Below, piece by piece: positions 23,624 through 34,800 of a stretch of 43,183 bases of DNA. The stretch lies in the NCBI GenBank assembly GCA_014379595.1, contig JACMLM010000036.1, positions 1 through 43,183 on the forward strand. Reading direction: 5' to 3'. A model generated the notes under the pieces. That model ran no database searches. It was given only the letters and a program-made list of their open reading frames with translations, and was not told the origin of the DNA. The position numbers and the translations under genes are program-made. The stretch is from Anaerolineales bacterium (lineage in GTDB: Bacteria; Chloroflexota; Anaerolineae; Anaerolineales; Villigracilaceae). The stretch's first letter is position 1; every line of letters starts with the position of its first letter.

Positions 23624-24340
23624 ATGAGCAGCAACATCACAACTATTCCAGCATTACCCTGCGAATCAATGGACGACATGTTGGTCTTCTGGCAAGCAAT
23701 TGGATTCGAAGTCACCTATAGACAAAAGGCACCCAACGCCTATGGAGTTGTCCGCTATGAGGATGATTATGAATTACATTTCTTTAGCCTCAAGCAACTT
23801 AAGCCAGAAGATAACTTTAGTTGTTGTCTCATTATCGTGCCTGAAGTGGAAGAGTTACATGCTTTGTTTCTCCAACGCTTGCGAAATCATTTGGGAAAAA
23901 CACCATCGAAAGGATTTCCACGAATCTCAAGAATGAAACCGAAGCAAACTCGCTTCACGCTTACCGATGTATCTGGGAACTCAATTTATTTCATCAAACG
24001 TGGCAAAGAGGATGAAGAAGTCTCAGAAGCATATAAACAAGCAGGGCAAACATCCCTCCAAAAGTCATTAAACACTGCCATCCGATTACGTGACTTTCAT
24101 AACGATGATGCTGCCGCAGCAAAAGTTCTTGACAGTGCATTGGCCCGTAAGCAAGAGGGAACACAGATTGAGCTTGCTCGCGTCCTCGCGGCTCGAATTG
24201 AGCTGGCTGTAGTATTGGATGAGCCTGAACTTGCTGGCAGTTTACATCTTCAGTTTAAGAAATTGGAATTGTCAGAGAGTGATCGTCAACTTCTAAGTGA
24301 TGACATCACCATGCTGGAAAAACTTAAATCATCCTTTTAA
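23624..24340 (+). CDS. VOC-like N-terminal domain with helical C-terminal extension
   Basis: The 238-residue protein opens with one VOC-type unit (PALPCESMDDMLVFWQAIGF, then VVRYEDDYELHFFSL and RFTLTDVSGNSIYFIKRGKE), as in bleomycin-resistance-like proteins. From about residue 128 it continues with a helical region rich in Ala, Leu and Arg (AAAAKVLDSALARKQEGTQI), reminiscent of a tetratricopeptide-like layout. Single-unit VOC proteins act as dimers and often bind rather than convert small molecules. AATAAGGAGAAT precedes the ATG. Confidence 0.75.
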   Translation: MSSNITTIPALPCESMDDMLVFWQAIGFEVTYRQKAPNAYGVVRYEDDYELHFFSLKQLKPEDNFSCCLIIVPEVEELHALFLQRLRNHLGKTPSKGFPRISRMKPKQTRFTLTDVSGNSIYFIKRGKEDEEVSEAYKQAGQTSLQKSLNTAIRLRDFHNDDAAAAKVLDSALARKQEGTQIELARVLAARIELAVVLDEPELAGSLHLQFKKLELSESDRQLLSDDITMLEKLKSSF

Positions 24341-24352
24341 AGGAAAGATAAT

Positions 24353-24604
24353 ATGAATAGTTGCACACTTGGTTTTCATACATGGGTTTATATCCGTGAG
24401 GGAAAGAGCCGCTGGTGCAAAAAATGTGAGAAGAAACAAGAAATGAGCGTCGAAGGAAAGTGGGTTGAAAGCCGCCCAGCAACCCGCGCTGTAGACAAGA
24501 CAAAATATTGCGAATGCCCGAGCGACTACACCATAGCAATAAAATTAAAAACATGTCCACGCTGCGGATTGCCTCGTAGGCCCATTCCCTCAAAACTCCG
24601 CTAG
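24353..24604 (+). CDS. Small Cys-rich protein
   Basis: The 83-residue protein has CKKC at about residues 22-25, CEC near 54-56 and CPRC near 69-72, so it could bind one or two zinc ions. The remainder is basic and lacks recognised motifs. It begins 12 nt after the VOC-like gene, with AAAGGAAAG as ribosome site, so the two are probably co-expressed. Confidence 0.65.
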   Translation: MNSCTLGFHTWVYIREGKSRWCKKCEKKQEMSVEGKWVESRPATRAVDKTKYCECPSDYTIAIKLKTCPRCGLPRRPIPSKLR

Positions 24605-24646
24605 GATAATTGTATAAAACACTGAAATATGAAAATATAAAAATCT

Positions 24647-25666
24647 ATGCTTGAAAAACCAAACCTGCCAGATGAAAAAATTATTAACTGCCTACAGAGT
24701 GAATTTGGGTTATCCATTTCTGAACTTGAATTTCTACCTCTTGGCGCTGACCCTAATACAGCAGTCTATCGAGCCATAACAAAAAATGGCATTTCATATT
24801 TTGTGAAACTTAGGATGGGAAATTTTGAAGAAACAGCTGTCACCTTGCCGAAGTTTCTTTATGAGCAAAGTATTGGAAATATTATTCCTCCGCTTGAGAC
24901 TCAAACAGGTCAACTATGGGGGAACATCGGTGATTTCAAATTAATTCTTTACCAATTTATTGATGGCCGAAATGGCTTTGAAATGAATTTCTCCGCTCAT
25001 CATTGGCACAAGTTTGGAGCAACTCTTAAAAAGCTTCATATTGCTGAAATTCCTCCATTGATAAAAAACAGAATCAAAGTCGAAACATACTCTCCAAAAT
25101 GGAGAGATAGGGTCAAAGAATATATGGGAATCATTGAAACAAAATCTTTTGTGGATTCCGTAGCGATAGACTTATCCGCTTTTTTGAAACTCAAACGTGA
25201 CGAGATATTTGACCTGCTCGAACGAACTGAACGCCTCGCTCTTAAGCTGGGAGCTGATTCTCCACCCTTTACAGTTTGCCACTCTGACGTTCACGCGGGC
25301 AACATTCTCATAGATGAGAATGACAGGTTCTATATTGTCGATTGGGATAACCCGATCCTCGCGCCAAAAGAACGAGATTTAATGTTTGTGGGTGGGGGAC
25401 AAGGCTTTAGAGGACATACTGCTCAAGAAGAAGAGATTTTGTTTTATGAAGGCTATGGTGAAGCTGAGATCAACCGATTTGTGCTGACATACTATCGTTA
25501 CGAAAGAATCGTTGAGGATATTGCTGTTTATTGCGACGAGTTATTATCCACCCCTAAAGGCGGCGAAGACCGTGCGCAATCACTGGAATACTTAAAGTCC
25601 AATTTTTTGCCTAAGGGTACAATTCAGGTTGCTTATCAGGCGGATAAAACAGGCTTATTTAGCTAA
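24647..25666 (+). CDS. Aminoglycoside-phosphotransferase-family kinase, APH(9)-like
   Basis: The 339-residue protein has the APH/choline-kinase fold. The nucleotide-binding N-lobe shows GISYFVKLRMG (ATP lysine) and the hinge LILYQFIDGRNGF. The C-lobe shows the catalytic loop CHSDVHAGNILID, whose Asp is the base, and the metal motif YIVDWDNPILAPKERDLMFV. The last string is close to that of spectinomycin phosphotransferases as I recall the family. I infer an APH(9)-like enzyme; a housekeeping sugar or amino-sugar kinase is possible. AT-rich like its neighbours. Confidence 0.8.
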   Translation: MLEKPNLPDEKIINCLQSEFGLSISELEFLPLGADPNTAVYRAITKNGISYFVKLRMGNFEETAVTLPKFLYEQSIGNIIPPLETQTGQLWGNIGDFKLILYQFIDGRNGFEMNFSAHHWHKFGATLKKLHIAEIPPLIKNRIKVETYSPKWRDRVKEYMGIIETKSFVDSVAIDLSAFLKLKRDEIFDLLERTERLALKLGADSPPFTVCHSDVHAGNILIDENDRFYIVDWDNPILAPKERDLMFVGGGQGFRGHTAQEEEILFYEGYGEAEINRFVLTYYRYERIVEDIAVYCDELLSTPKGGEDRAQSLEYLKSNFLPKGTIQVAYQADKTGLFS

Positions 25667-25718
25667 GATGATACATTTGGAATAGCGAACATGCTTTCTC
25701 TATTCTATAATCCGAACT

Positions 25719-26099
25719 ATGACGGTTGAAATGCAAGACATCCAAATTTACGACGAGTGTGTCCAAGATGTGAAGAAGTACATCCAGGAGCACATCAGCG
25801 AACCCCTAAATCGAGAGGTGCTGGCTGATGTGGCTGGTTTCTCGATTCCACATTTTCATCGTATCTTCACCCATCAAATGGGCGAGAATATTTCCACTTA
25901 TATTCGTCGTGTTCGTTTGGAACGGGCAGGTAGAAAACTGCGTATGGGTGCAGTGGACATCACCGAGGTTGCACTTGCAGCGGGCTATGACTCCCATGCC
26001 GCATTTGGAAAAGCATTCAAACAACGATATGGATTCAGTCCCAGTGAGTTCCGTCAGCTCGATTGTTGGACCGCAACAGATCTTTTGAGAAAAGGATAA
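25719..26099 (+). CDS. Stand-alone AraC-type DNA-binding protein
   Basis: The 126-residue protein is only the double helix-turn-helix domain: REVLADVAGFSIPHFHRIFT, then ISTYIRRVRLERAGRKLRMG and EVALAAGYDSHAAFGKAFKQ, with the family ending RYGFSPSEFR. No sensor domain is attached, as in SoxS and MarA. A TATAAT at 25706-25711 lies just before the ATG, so the message may be nearly leaderless. It ends 6 nt before a VOC gene, whose ribosome site overlaps this stop, so both are one unit. Confidence 0.9.
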   Translation: MTVEMQDIQIYDECVQDVKKYIQEHISEPLNREVLADVAGFSIPHFHRIFTHQMGENISTYIRRVRLERAGRKLRMGAVDITEVALAAGYDSHAAFGKAFKQRYGFSPSEFRQLDCWTATDLLRKG

Positions 26100-26105
26100 A
26101 TTTAA

Positions 26106-26504
26106 ATGAAGATTACATTGACCAGTGTCTCTATAGATGATTACGACAAGGCTCTAAAGTTTTACACCGAGGTGTTGGGCTTTGTGCAAAAGCGAGATAT
26201 CCCCCTGGGAGGAGATGCCCGCTGGATTACGGTTGTCTCACCCGAAGAACCAAACGGCACCGAGCTTCTCCTTGAGCCAAACGCCGAATACCCAGCCATG
26301 AAAGCGCTCAAAGAGTCGCTTGTTAGAGACGGGGTACCGTTCACAATGTTCCAGGTTGACGATATTCAAAAAGAATACGATCGACTAAAAAAACTGGGCG
26401 TGGTATTCACCATGGAGCCAACGAATATGGGCCCAACAACTGTAGCAATATTGGAAGATACTTGTGGAAACCTGATCCAGATCTATCAAATGACTGGTGT
26501 TTAA
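26106..26504 (+). CDS. VOC-family protein (glyoxalase-like)
   Basis: The 132-residue protein has two beta-alpha-beta-beta-beta units: SVSIDDYDKALKFYTEVLGF then ELLLEPNAEYPAM, and FTMFQVDDIQKEYDRLKKLG then VAILEDTCGNLIQIYQM. The C-terminal Asp-x-x-Gly-Asn-x-x-x-Ile/Leu turn is typical. It probably detoxifies or binds a small molecule. The tight coupling to the AraC protein suggests that regulator controls it. The ligand is unknown. Confidence 0.88.
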   Translation: MKITLTSVSIDDYDKALKFYTEVLGFVQKRDIPLGGDARWITVVSPEEPNGTELLLEPNAEYPAMKALKESLVRDGVPFTMFQVDDIQKEYDRLKKLGVVFTMEPTNMGPTTVAILEDTCGNLIQIYQMTGV

Positions 26505-26515
26505 TTTAAGATACG

Positions 26516-27067
26516 ATGGATAAAGTTATCCAAACGAACCTGCAAAACCTGTGGATCGAAGATCGCGAATTACAAAACAAAGCCTTCTTCCATATTATCG
26601 AAATCACGGACAAACCTGTGGCTTGGGCATATGAAGCTTGGGATGATGTGGTGGCTAACTTAAGTCACTCTGATAATCATAATCGGGCAATTGCGGCGCA
26701 AGTCCTTTGTAATTTGGCAAAAAGCGATCCAAAGGAAAGAATCCTTAAAGATTTTAATACCTTGATTACAGTCACAAAGGACGAAAGATTTGTGACCGCG
26801 AGGCATTGCATGCAGTCCTTGTGGAAAGTTGGCGTGGCAGGCAAGAAACAACAAAAGAAATTAATTGATGGTCTTGTAGGGCGTTTCAACGAATGTATTA
26901 CTGAAAAGAACGGCACATTGATCCGCTATGACATCATTCAAAGCTTTAAGAATTTATACGATGCGATAAAAGATAAGAAAGTCAAAGAGAAGGCGTTGCA
27001 ACTGATCGAAACGGAAGAAGATATAAAATATCGCAAGAAATATGCAAGTCTTTGGAAAAGCAAATAA
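26516..27067 (+). CDS. HEAT-repeat-like hypothetical protein
   Basis: The 183-residue protein is all-helical, with repeating helix pairs (DDVVANLSHSDNHNRAIAAQ; DFNTLITVTKDERFVTARHC; LVGRFNECITEKNGTLIRYD). This pattern suggests three or four HEAT-type repeats used for protein contacts. It starts 11 nt after the VOC stop, without a clear ribosome site, and is followed by a strong terminator. I do not recognise the family further. Confidence 0.68.
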   Translation: MDKVIQTNLQNLWIEDRELQNKAFFHIIEITDKPVAWAYEAWDDVVANLSHSDNHNRAIAAQVLCNLAKSDPKERILKDFNTLITVTKDERFVTARHCMQSLWKVGVAGKKQQKKLIDGLVGRFNECITEKNGTLIRYDIIQSFKNLYDAIKDKKVKEKALQLIETEEDIKYRKKYASLWKSK

Positions 27068-27074
27068 AATTCTT

Positions 27075-27113
27075 AAAACAAAAGAGACTGTTAAAAACAG
27101 TCTCTTTTGTTTT
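27075..27113. terminator. Bidirectional terminator between converging genes
   Basis: AAAACAAAAGAGACTGTT pairs perfectly with AACAGTCTCTTTTGTTTT across AAA. It lies between the stop codons of the + strand HEAT-like gene and the minus-strand plsY, and can serve both. Confidence 0.85.
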
Positions 27114-27122
27114 AATTGTATA

Positions 27123-27812
27123 TTACTTATTATCTACTTTTGTACCTTCACGCCTCGAACGAAGCCAGCCATTCAAACTATATTTTACGATACGCTCATT
27201 GCCTTCAAATAACTTTTTGAGATTGGGGCGCAACGCCCATATCAGTAAAATTTGGGCACCTACGCCATACCATACATAAACCCATGGGCCTTCACCTTGA
27301 AAAGCGCGGACGGCAAAAACGATAATCGCGAATAAGCCCACAGCCATGGTTGTAATGGATGCAACGCCAATTGAGAAGAAGGTCAAAATGCCGAGAGGCA
27401 GAATGATCAAGATGGAAGCGGGCCATAATCCCATTGCGCCGCCTACGGATGGTGCTCCGCCTGCACCGCCGCGCAAACGGATGATCTTTCCATTTACATC
27501 GCGCTCTATAAGAAAAACGGAATGATTGTGCCCAAGAATTGCAGCAATCGGCGCAAGTACATGTACCCACAGATCCGGTGTAAGCCATTGTGCAACCCAG
27601 ACACTGACGGCGCCTTTTAATATATCAAGCAAGGCAGTGGCAATGCCTGCCCAAAAACCTGCGGCGCGCATCGCATTCGTCCCGCCGGTGCGGCCGCTTT
27701 CAATTTCACGAATATCTTTTCCTGTTTTAAGTTTAACGATCAGCAATCCAAAGGGGATCGAGCCAAATACGTAAGCCAGCAAGATGATCCCAATATCGAA
27801 AGCGATTTGCAT
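27123..27812 (-). CDS. plsY: Glycerol-3-phosphate acyltransferase PlsY
   Basis: The 229-residue integral membrane enzyme would transfer an acyl group from acyl-phosphate to glycerol 3-phosphate, the first step of phospholipid synthesis. Seven or so membrane segments are visible. The first signature is VFGSIPFGLLIVKL (residues 13-26), and the second, usually GSGNPGATN, reads SGRTGGTNAMRAAG here, an acceptable variation. The third is GHNHSVFL. ATG 27812 follows GGAGGAAC and is chosen over 27848. The gene stands alone with its own terminator. Confidence 0.9.
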   Translation of the reverse strand: MQIAFDIGIILLAYVFGSIPFGLLIVKLKTGKDIREIESGRTGGTNAMRAAGFWAGIATALLDILKGAVSVWVAQWLTPDLWVHVLAPIAAILGHNHSVFLIERDVNGKIIRLRGGAGGAPSVGGAMGLWPASILIILPLGILTFFSIGVASITTMAVGLFAIIVFAVRAFQGEGPWVYVWYGVGAQILLIWALRPNLKKLFEGNERIVKYSLNGWLRSRREGTKVDNK

Positions 27813-27926
27813 GAAGTTCCTCCAGTTTGAGTGTACTGATAAAAACACTCTAAATGAAATAAGGTTGCTTATATGATCTACAAAATTACTTCACTGTAGG
27901 TGCAATTTGTAAGAATAGGGGATTCA

Positions 27927-28742
27927 TTAACGTAGAAATATTGCCGAGGCCCATGCGAGTCCGATGACAACTGCTGGCCCAAATGCGGCCCGTCTCATGG
28001 GAATATTTTCTGTGAGGTTGACCGACAGCATGGTCAGCGCATATAACGGGCCTGTCAGTGCGAGACCAAATTGCAAAGGTGTGAGCGGCCAGTAATGCAA
28101 GCCAGCGCTTATTTGCGCGCAAACAAGCCCAATGCCAATTGCCCATGGGAAATCCCAGCGATCTGTGCCATCAAGATGAAGGATGCGTAAGCTTATCAGC
28201 ATGGAAGTAATAAATGTAATAGGCACGATCAGGAACATGCGCACACCAGAAAAACGAATGGAAGATGCAAGAATAAGAAATAAAGCATACGCAAGCGCGG
28301 TCAAACCAGCACGTGCAAAAGCGTAAGATGGAGCCGCTGGATTAATAGTGATGTACTCTGCCAGGAAAACAATGATCAGCACGAGCGCGCCAAAAGCAAA
28401 ACCAGTTAACCAAGTCCTGCCATCTGGCAGTAAAGCCAGAGGCGCACCGATCACAAACGTGGTGATGGTGGGCAGCATTAGATGTTCGATGTTGGATTTT
28501 TTCCCAAGGGCGGGATGATCACGCGTAAGCCAGTCCATGCCGGTGGCAGTTAAAGCTGCAGCAAGGATAGTCATCACTGTGCCGAGGGTGAGAGGATAAG
28601 CAAAATAGAAACCGGGCAGTTCAATGGTCAATGTGAAGCGGGGAGATTGGATGAGTCTGGTTAATGCAAATGCCAATAAAACAGATGCGATCAATACTCC
28701 CACCCGGTCTGCTGATGGCAGGTAAGAACGGTTCTCTTGCAT
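27927..28742 (-). CDS. Multi-pass membrane protein of unknown function (DUF5656-like)
   Basis: The 271-residue product is nearly all hydrophobic, with eight predicted helices, for example VLIASVLLAFALTRLI, TLGTVMTILAAALTATGMDW and GLTALAYALFLILASSI. No catalytic motif can be seen. I connect it only loosely with the DUF5656 group reported from Chloroflexota. It is divergent from the gene at 28805, with 62 nt between starts, and precedes plsY on the same strand by about 115 nt. Confidence 0.68.
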   Translation of the reverse strand: MQENRSYLPSADRVGVLIASVLLAFALTRLIQSPRFTLTIELPGFYFAYPLTLGTVMTILAAALTATGMDWLTRDHPALGKKSNIEHLMLPTITTFVIGAPLALLPDGRTWLTGFAFGALVLIIVFLAEYITINPAAPSYAFARAGLTALAYALFLILASSIRFSGVRMFLIVPITFITSMLISLRILHLDGTDRWDFPWAIGIGLVCAQISAGLHYWPLTPLQFGLALTGPLYALTMLSVNLTENIPMRRAAFGPAVVIGLAWASAIFLR

Positions 28743-28804
28743 GCAAAGATTGTACCTGTGGGCGCGTGTGAACGCAAGCAGGGGTATGGTAGAATCACAA
28801 TGTT

Positions 28805-29791
28805 ATGGAAGTTTCACGAATAGAAAATCTGCCTCCACCCCCTGGCGTGATCAGTTCAATAAAAGCTGGCTTTGATACGATTGCTTCTCACATTACAGCA
28901 ATTCTATTGCCTTTGCTTTTAAACTTGTTCCTCTGGCTCGGCCCGCGCCTGCGTATTAATGTGTTGTTCGATTCGATCAAAAGCGATTTGATCACCATTT
29001 GGCAAACTGGCGGAGTACCAGCTTCAGATATTCAACTCGTTTTGGATGGATATGACAAGACGATTCCGTTTGTGAATTTATTCTGGCTTTTTCGTACGCT
29101 TCCGATCGGGATCTCAAGCCTGCTCTTTCCCCAAGATGTATCTCAAACGCCTTTAGGGAGTCCTTCCATTTTACAAGTGAACGCGTGGACTTTTCTTGGC
29201 TGGATATTCCTGCTGACCTTAGTCGGATGGATCGGCGGTGGATTGTATTTTCGCAGTGTGGCATGGCTCGCAACTGCAAATGAAGATGACCAACCTCTGA
29301 GCATTTATCGCACCATTGTCCAAACGATTCTTGTATCCATTTTCTGGAGCATTCTTTCGATGGTCATTGCTTTGCCCGTGTTTTTTGTTTTGGCACTGGT
29401 GATTCAAATTAGCCCGCTTATCGCGAATATTCTAGTGTTATTTCTAAGCTTAGTATCCATGTGGGTCATTGTCCCTTTATTTTTTTGGCCGCATGGAGTT
29501 TTTATCAAGAGACAAAATGTGTTCACTTCCATTATAAGCAGTGTGCAGATGGCACGTTTTACACTTCCCACAAGCAGTATGTTCGTGTTGACAGTGTTCC
29601 TGCTTACATTCGGGTTAAATTTTCTGTGGAGTATGCCTCCTGAAGATTCCTGGATGACGCTTTTGGGAATCTTCGGTCATTCATTCGTCTCCACAGCTTT
29701 GCTAGCGAGCAGCTTCATTTATTATCGTGACATGAACGTCTGGCTGCAAAATGTGATCGAGAAATTACGTCCTATAACAAAAAAAGCATAA
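28805..29791 (+). CDS. Membrane protein upstream of gyrB
   Basis: The 328-residue product has six predicted helices, the first at about residues 28-45 (ITAILLPLLLNLFLWLGPRL), then four from about 113 to 230 and the last near 255-275. A region around 60-105 would face outside. No family is recognised. No ribosome site precedes the ATG, while TAGAAT at about 28789 could be a -10 giving a nearly leaderless message. gyrB starts 26 nt after its stop, so the two share a transcript. Confidence 0.68.
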   Translation: MEVSRIENLPPPPGVISSIKAGFDTIASHITAILLPLLLNLFLWLGPRLRINVLFDSIKSDLITIWQTGGVPASDIQLVLDGYDKTIPFVNLFWLFRTLPIGISSLLFPQDVSQTPLGSPSILQVNAWTFLGWIFLLTLVGWIGGGLYFRSVAWLATANEDDQPLSIYRTIVQTILVSIFWSILSMVIALPVFFVLALVIQISPLIANILVLFLSLVSMWVIVPLFFWPHGVFIKRQNVFTSIISSVQMARFTLPTSSMFVLTVFLLTFGLNFLWSMPPEDSWMTLLGIFGHSFVSTALLASSFIYYRDMNVWLQNVIEKLRPITKKA

Positions 29792-29799
29792 TTAAGTAA

Positions 29800-31743
<1,944 letters not shown>

Positions 31744-31773
31744 CAGTAGATTCGCAACCAATAGAAACGACGT

Positions 31774-31810
31774 AACTCACCGCGAAATTATTCTTCGCGG
31801 TGAGTTTTTT
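31774..31810 (+). terminator. Intrinsic terminator after gyrB
   Basis: AACTCACCGCGAA pairs with TTCGCGGTGAGTT across a short loop and is followed by TTTTT. It isolates gyrB from the histidine kinase gene. Confidence 0.9.
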
Positions 31811-31887
31811 AATCCATATCACCTTTCTTGTTTGTCATGAAAGTACCATACACTCTCCCAACGGTTGTAGTGTACAATCCGAATACT

Positions 31888-34800
31888 ATGGTCACTCAAA
31901 GTATTCAGCGCAACGTGCAGCTTAGTTTGCAGCGCTCCAACACTCTTGTAAATCAAACCTTGCAATGGGTTGTGCTGGCATATCAGGCACTTGCAGTGGT
32001 CATTTTTATACTTGGTTTGTTTTTGGCAAATGGATGGTTTCAACAACCATTCCTTGGGGCGTTTTATGAACATACGATGGTATTTAATGGAACAGGCCCT
32101 AGTACGCCTGATCCTGCTTGGGCATTATATGAACAAGTTGTTGTGGGAGATCAACTGATCGCCATCAACGATACGCCAGTTCGTAGTTCCGATGAAGTAA
32201 GCGCTCTCTTGCAAGATCTTTCCATCGGAGAAAATGTAACAGTGACAGTGCGCTCAGAAAGCGGGGAGGAACGTAGTTCGGCTATTACTTTATCTGAATT
32301 TCCCTCGTCCAGCCGTACTGTTTATTTTCTTATTCCTTCGATATTAAGTTTCATTTTTATTGTGGCAAGTTTGTGGATCTTTGGCTTGCGCCGCAATGAA
32401 CCAGCAGGCCGCGCTTTTTCCCTCTTTACATCATCTCTTGCCATTATCACAGGTGCATATTTTAATGTCAGCACCATGCATCAATTTACACTGGTGTGGA
32501 CTGTCGCATGTGCTCTTTCGGGCGGTGCACTCATTGATCTCGCGCTTTGCTTCCCGCTTGAACCTCGGTCTGTTATCAATCGTCCTTACCTGAGATTGGT
32601 TGGGATATTTATCGGGTTAATATTAGCCGTTCAGGCTTTTACAACATTGTTTAATTTCGAAAAGCCGACTGCTTATATTACAAGCTGGCAGTATATTTTT
32701 GGCTTTATTGCGCTAAGTGTTGTTCTCTATATCGGCATAAATCTATATCATGCTGTTTATGCCCAATCTCCTGTCATAAAAATACAATCCCGAACCATTC
32801 TTTATGGCACTACTCTTGCTTTCATTCCCATTGGCATTTGGTTAGCTGTTAAAAGTTTTAATACAAATATAAACTTTTCGCCATATCTATTTCTACCTCT
32901 GGCTTTGTTTCCTTTGGTAATCGGCTATACCATTTTACGTTTCCGCTTCCTTCGCACTGATGATATTGTTCGGAGCGGATTTATGTACCTCCTGCTTACA
33001 GTTTTTGTAGTGGGCGGATATGTGCTGCTCGTTACCGGAATAGGTCTAGTTTCACAAACGCAATTGCCTGCCAATAATGCATTCCTCGTAGGTGGATATA
33101 TATTTGTGCTCGCTCTTGTACTGGAGCCGATCCGCACGAAATTGCAAAGCCTTTTAGATACTGTATTCTTCCGTGGTGAACGCGCCTTTGCTGAACAACT
33201 TGAGGGCTTCTCCCACAAACTCACCACCGCATTGGACCTCAACACAATTGGCACTGCCCTGCGCGAACAGATCGCTTCAACACTTAACCCGAGCCGGATC
33301 CACATCTATACATATGATTCGCTCAACGACTATTTCTCTGCCTTGCCCGGTGCAGATCGCCGCCCCACAAGCGATATCCGTTTCGCAGCTACAAGTCCAT
33401 TTGCTCGTTATTTTGAAACGGAACGTCTGCCGCTATATTTGGATAATACTGCGTCATTGCCTCCAGCCTTACAATCTGAGCAATCACGGCTTGCATTGCT
33501 TGGCGCGCGTTTGTTCATTGTTTTAGTGGGTAAACAACGTGAAAATGGCTGGCTGGCTTTAGGTCCGCGTTTATCGGGTCAGCCGTATACGCCGCGTGAC
33601 TTGAGATTCCTTGAGAATATTTGCGACCAGGCTTCTATTGCGATTGAACGCGTTCAAACTGTTGCACATCTTGAACGCCAGATTTTGGAAATGAATGCGC
33701 TAACGCGTGTATCGCAGGGCGTAAACGTTACATTGACTTTTGATGATGTGCTTGAATTGATCTATGCTCAAACATCGCAAATTATTCCAACTTCACATTT
33801 TCATATTACGCTTTTTAACAAAGATAGCGATTACTATTATTATGGCTTCTGCGTGGAGAATAACGAGCGAATTCCCGATCGTGAGAATCTGCCCTTTTCG
33901 ACGAATACAGGACTCAGTCCAGAAGTGATTCGCAAAGGCCGCCCGATCATCACGCAGGATTACATCCGTGAATGCCAGGCGCGCAGTCACACGCCAGTCC
34001 TCGAAAATGTATTTGCATGGATGGGTGTGCCACTTAACGCAGGCGCCAAATCGATTGGTGCGCTTAGCATTGGCAGCCGTGATGGCGGAACAGTTTATAC
34101 GCGCGGACAACTTGAACTTTTACAGGCGATTGCCGATCAAACCGCAGGTGCCATTGTAAAAGCACGTTTGCTTGAAGAAACGCAACAACGTGCACATCAG
34201 CTTTCCACTTTAAATGAAATTACACAACAATTAACATCAACACTTGAACTGGGACCGCTGCTTCAAAATATTCTTGAGAACGCTGTAGGCATTTTGAATT
34301 GCGAAGCAGGTAGTTTATTCATGGTGGATGATCAAACTGGCGAATTGGTTTTCAGAGTTACGGTTGGGCCTGTTGCTACGAATCTGATTGGTCAACGTTT
34401 ACCGCCTGGTACTGGCATTGTTGGACGTGCGGCGCAATCGCGCGGGCCTGTGATTGAAAATGAAGATCAACGTACTGCCACAAGATTCAGCGGTGTTGAT
34501 CAGCAGACTGGGTTTGTCAGCCGTTCATTGATGGCTGTGCCTTTGCAGGCAAAAGATCATGTCACCGGTGTAATTGAAGTTATCAACCGTCGTGATGGTC
34601 TGCCCTTTGTGGAGGACGATCAAAGTCTCTTGACTGCGTTTGCAGGACAAGCTGCCGTTGCCATTGAAAATGCCCGCCTCTATGAACTTACAGATCAGGA
34701 ACTTGCCGCCCGCGTGGAAGAGCTTTCGGTCATGCAGCGCATTGATCGTGAATTGAATGCCAGCCTTGAAATGGATCGCGCCATGCGCATCACATTGGAT

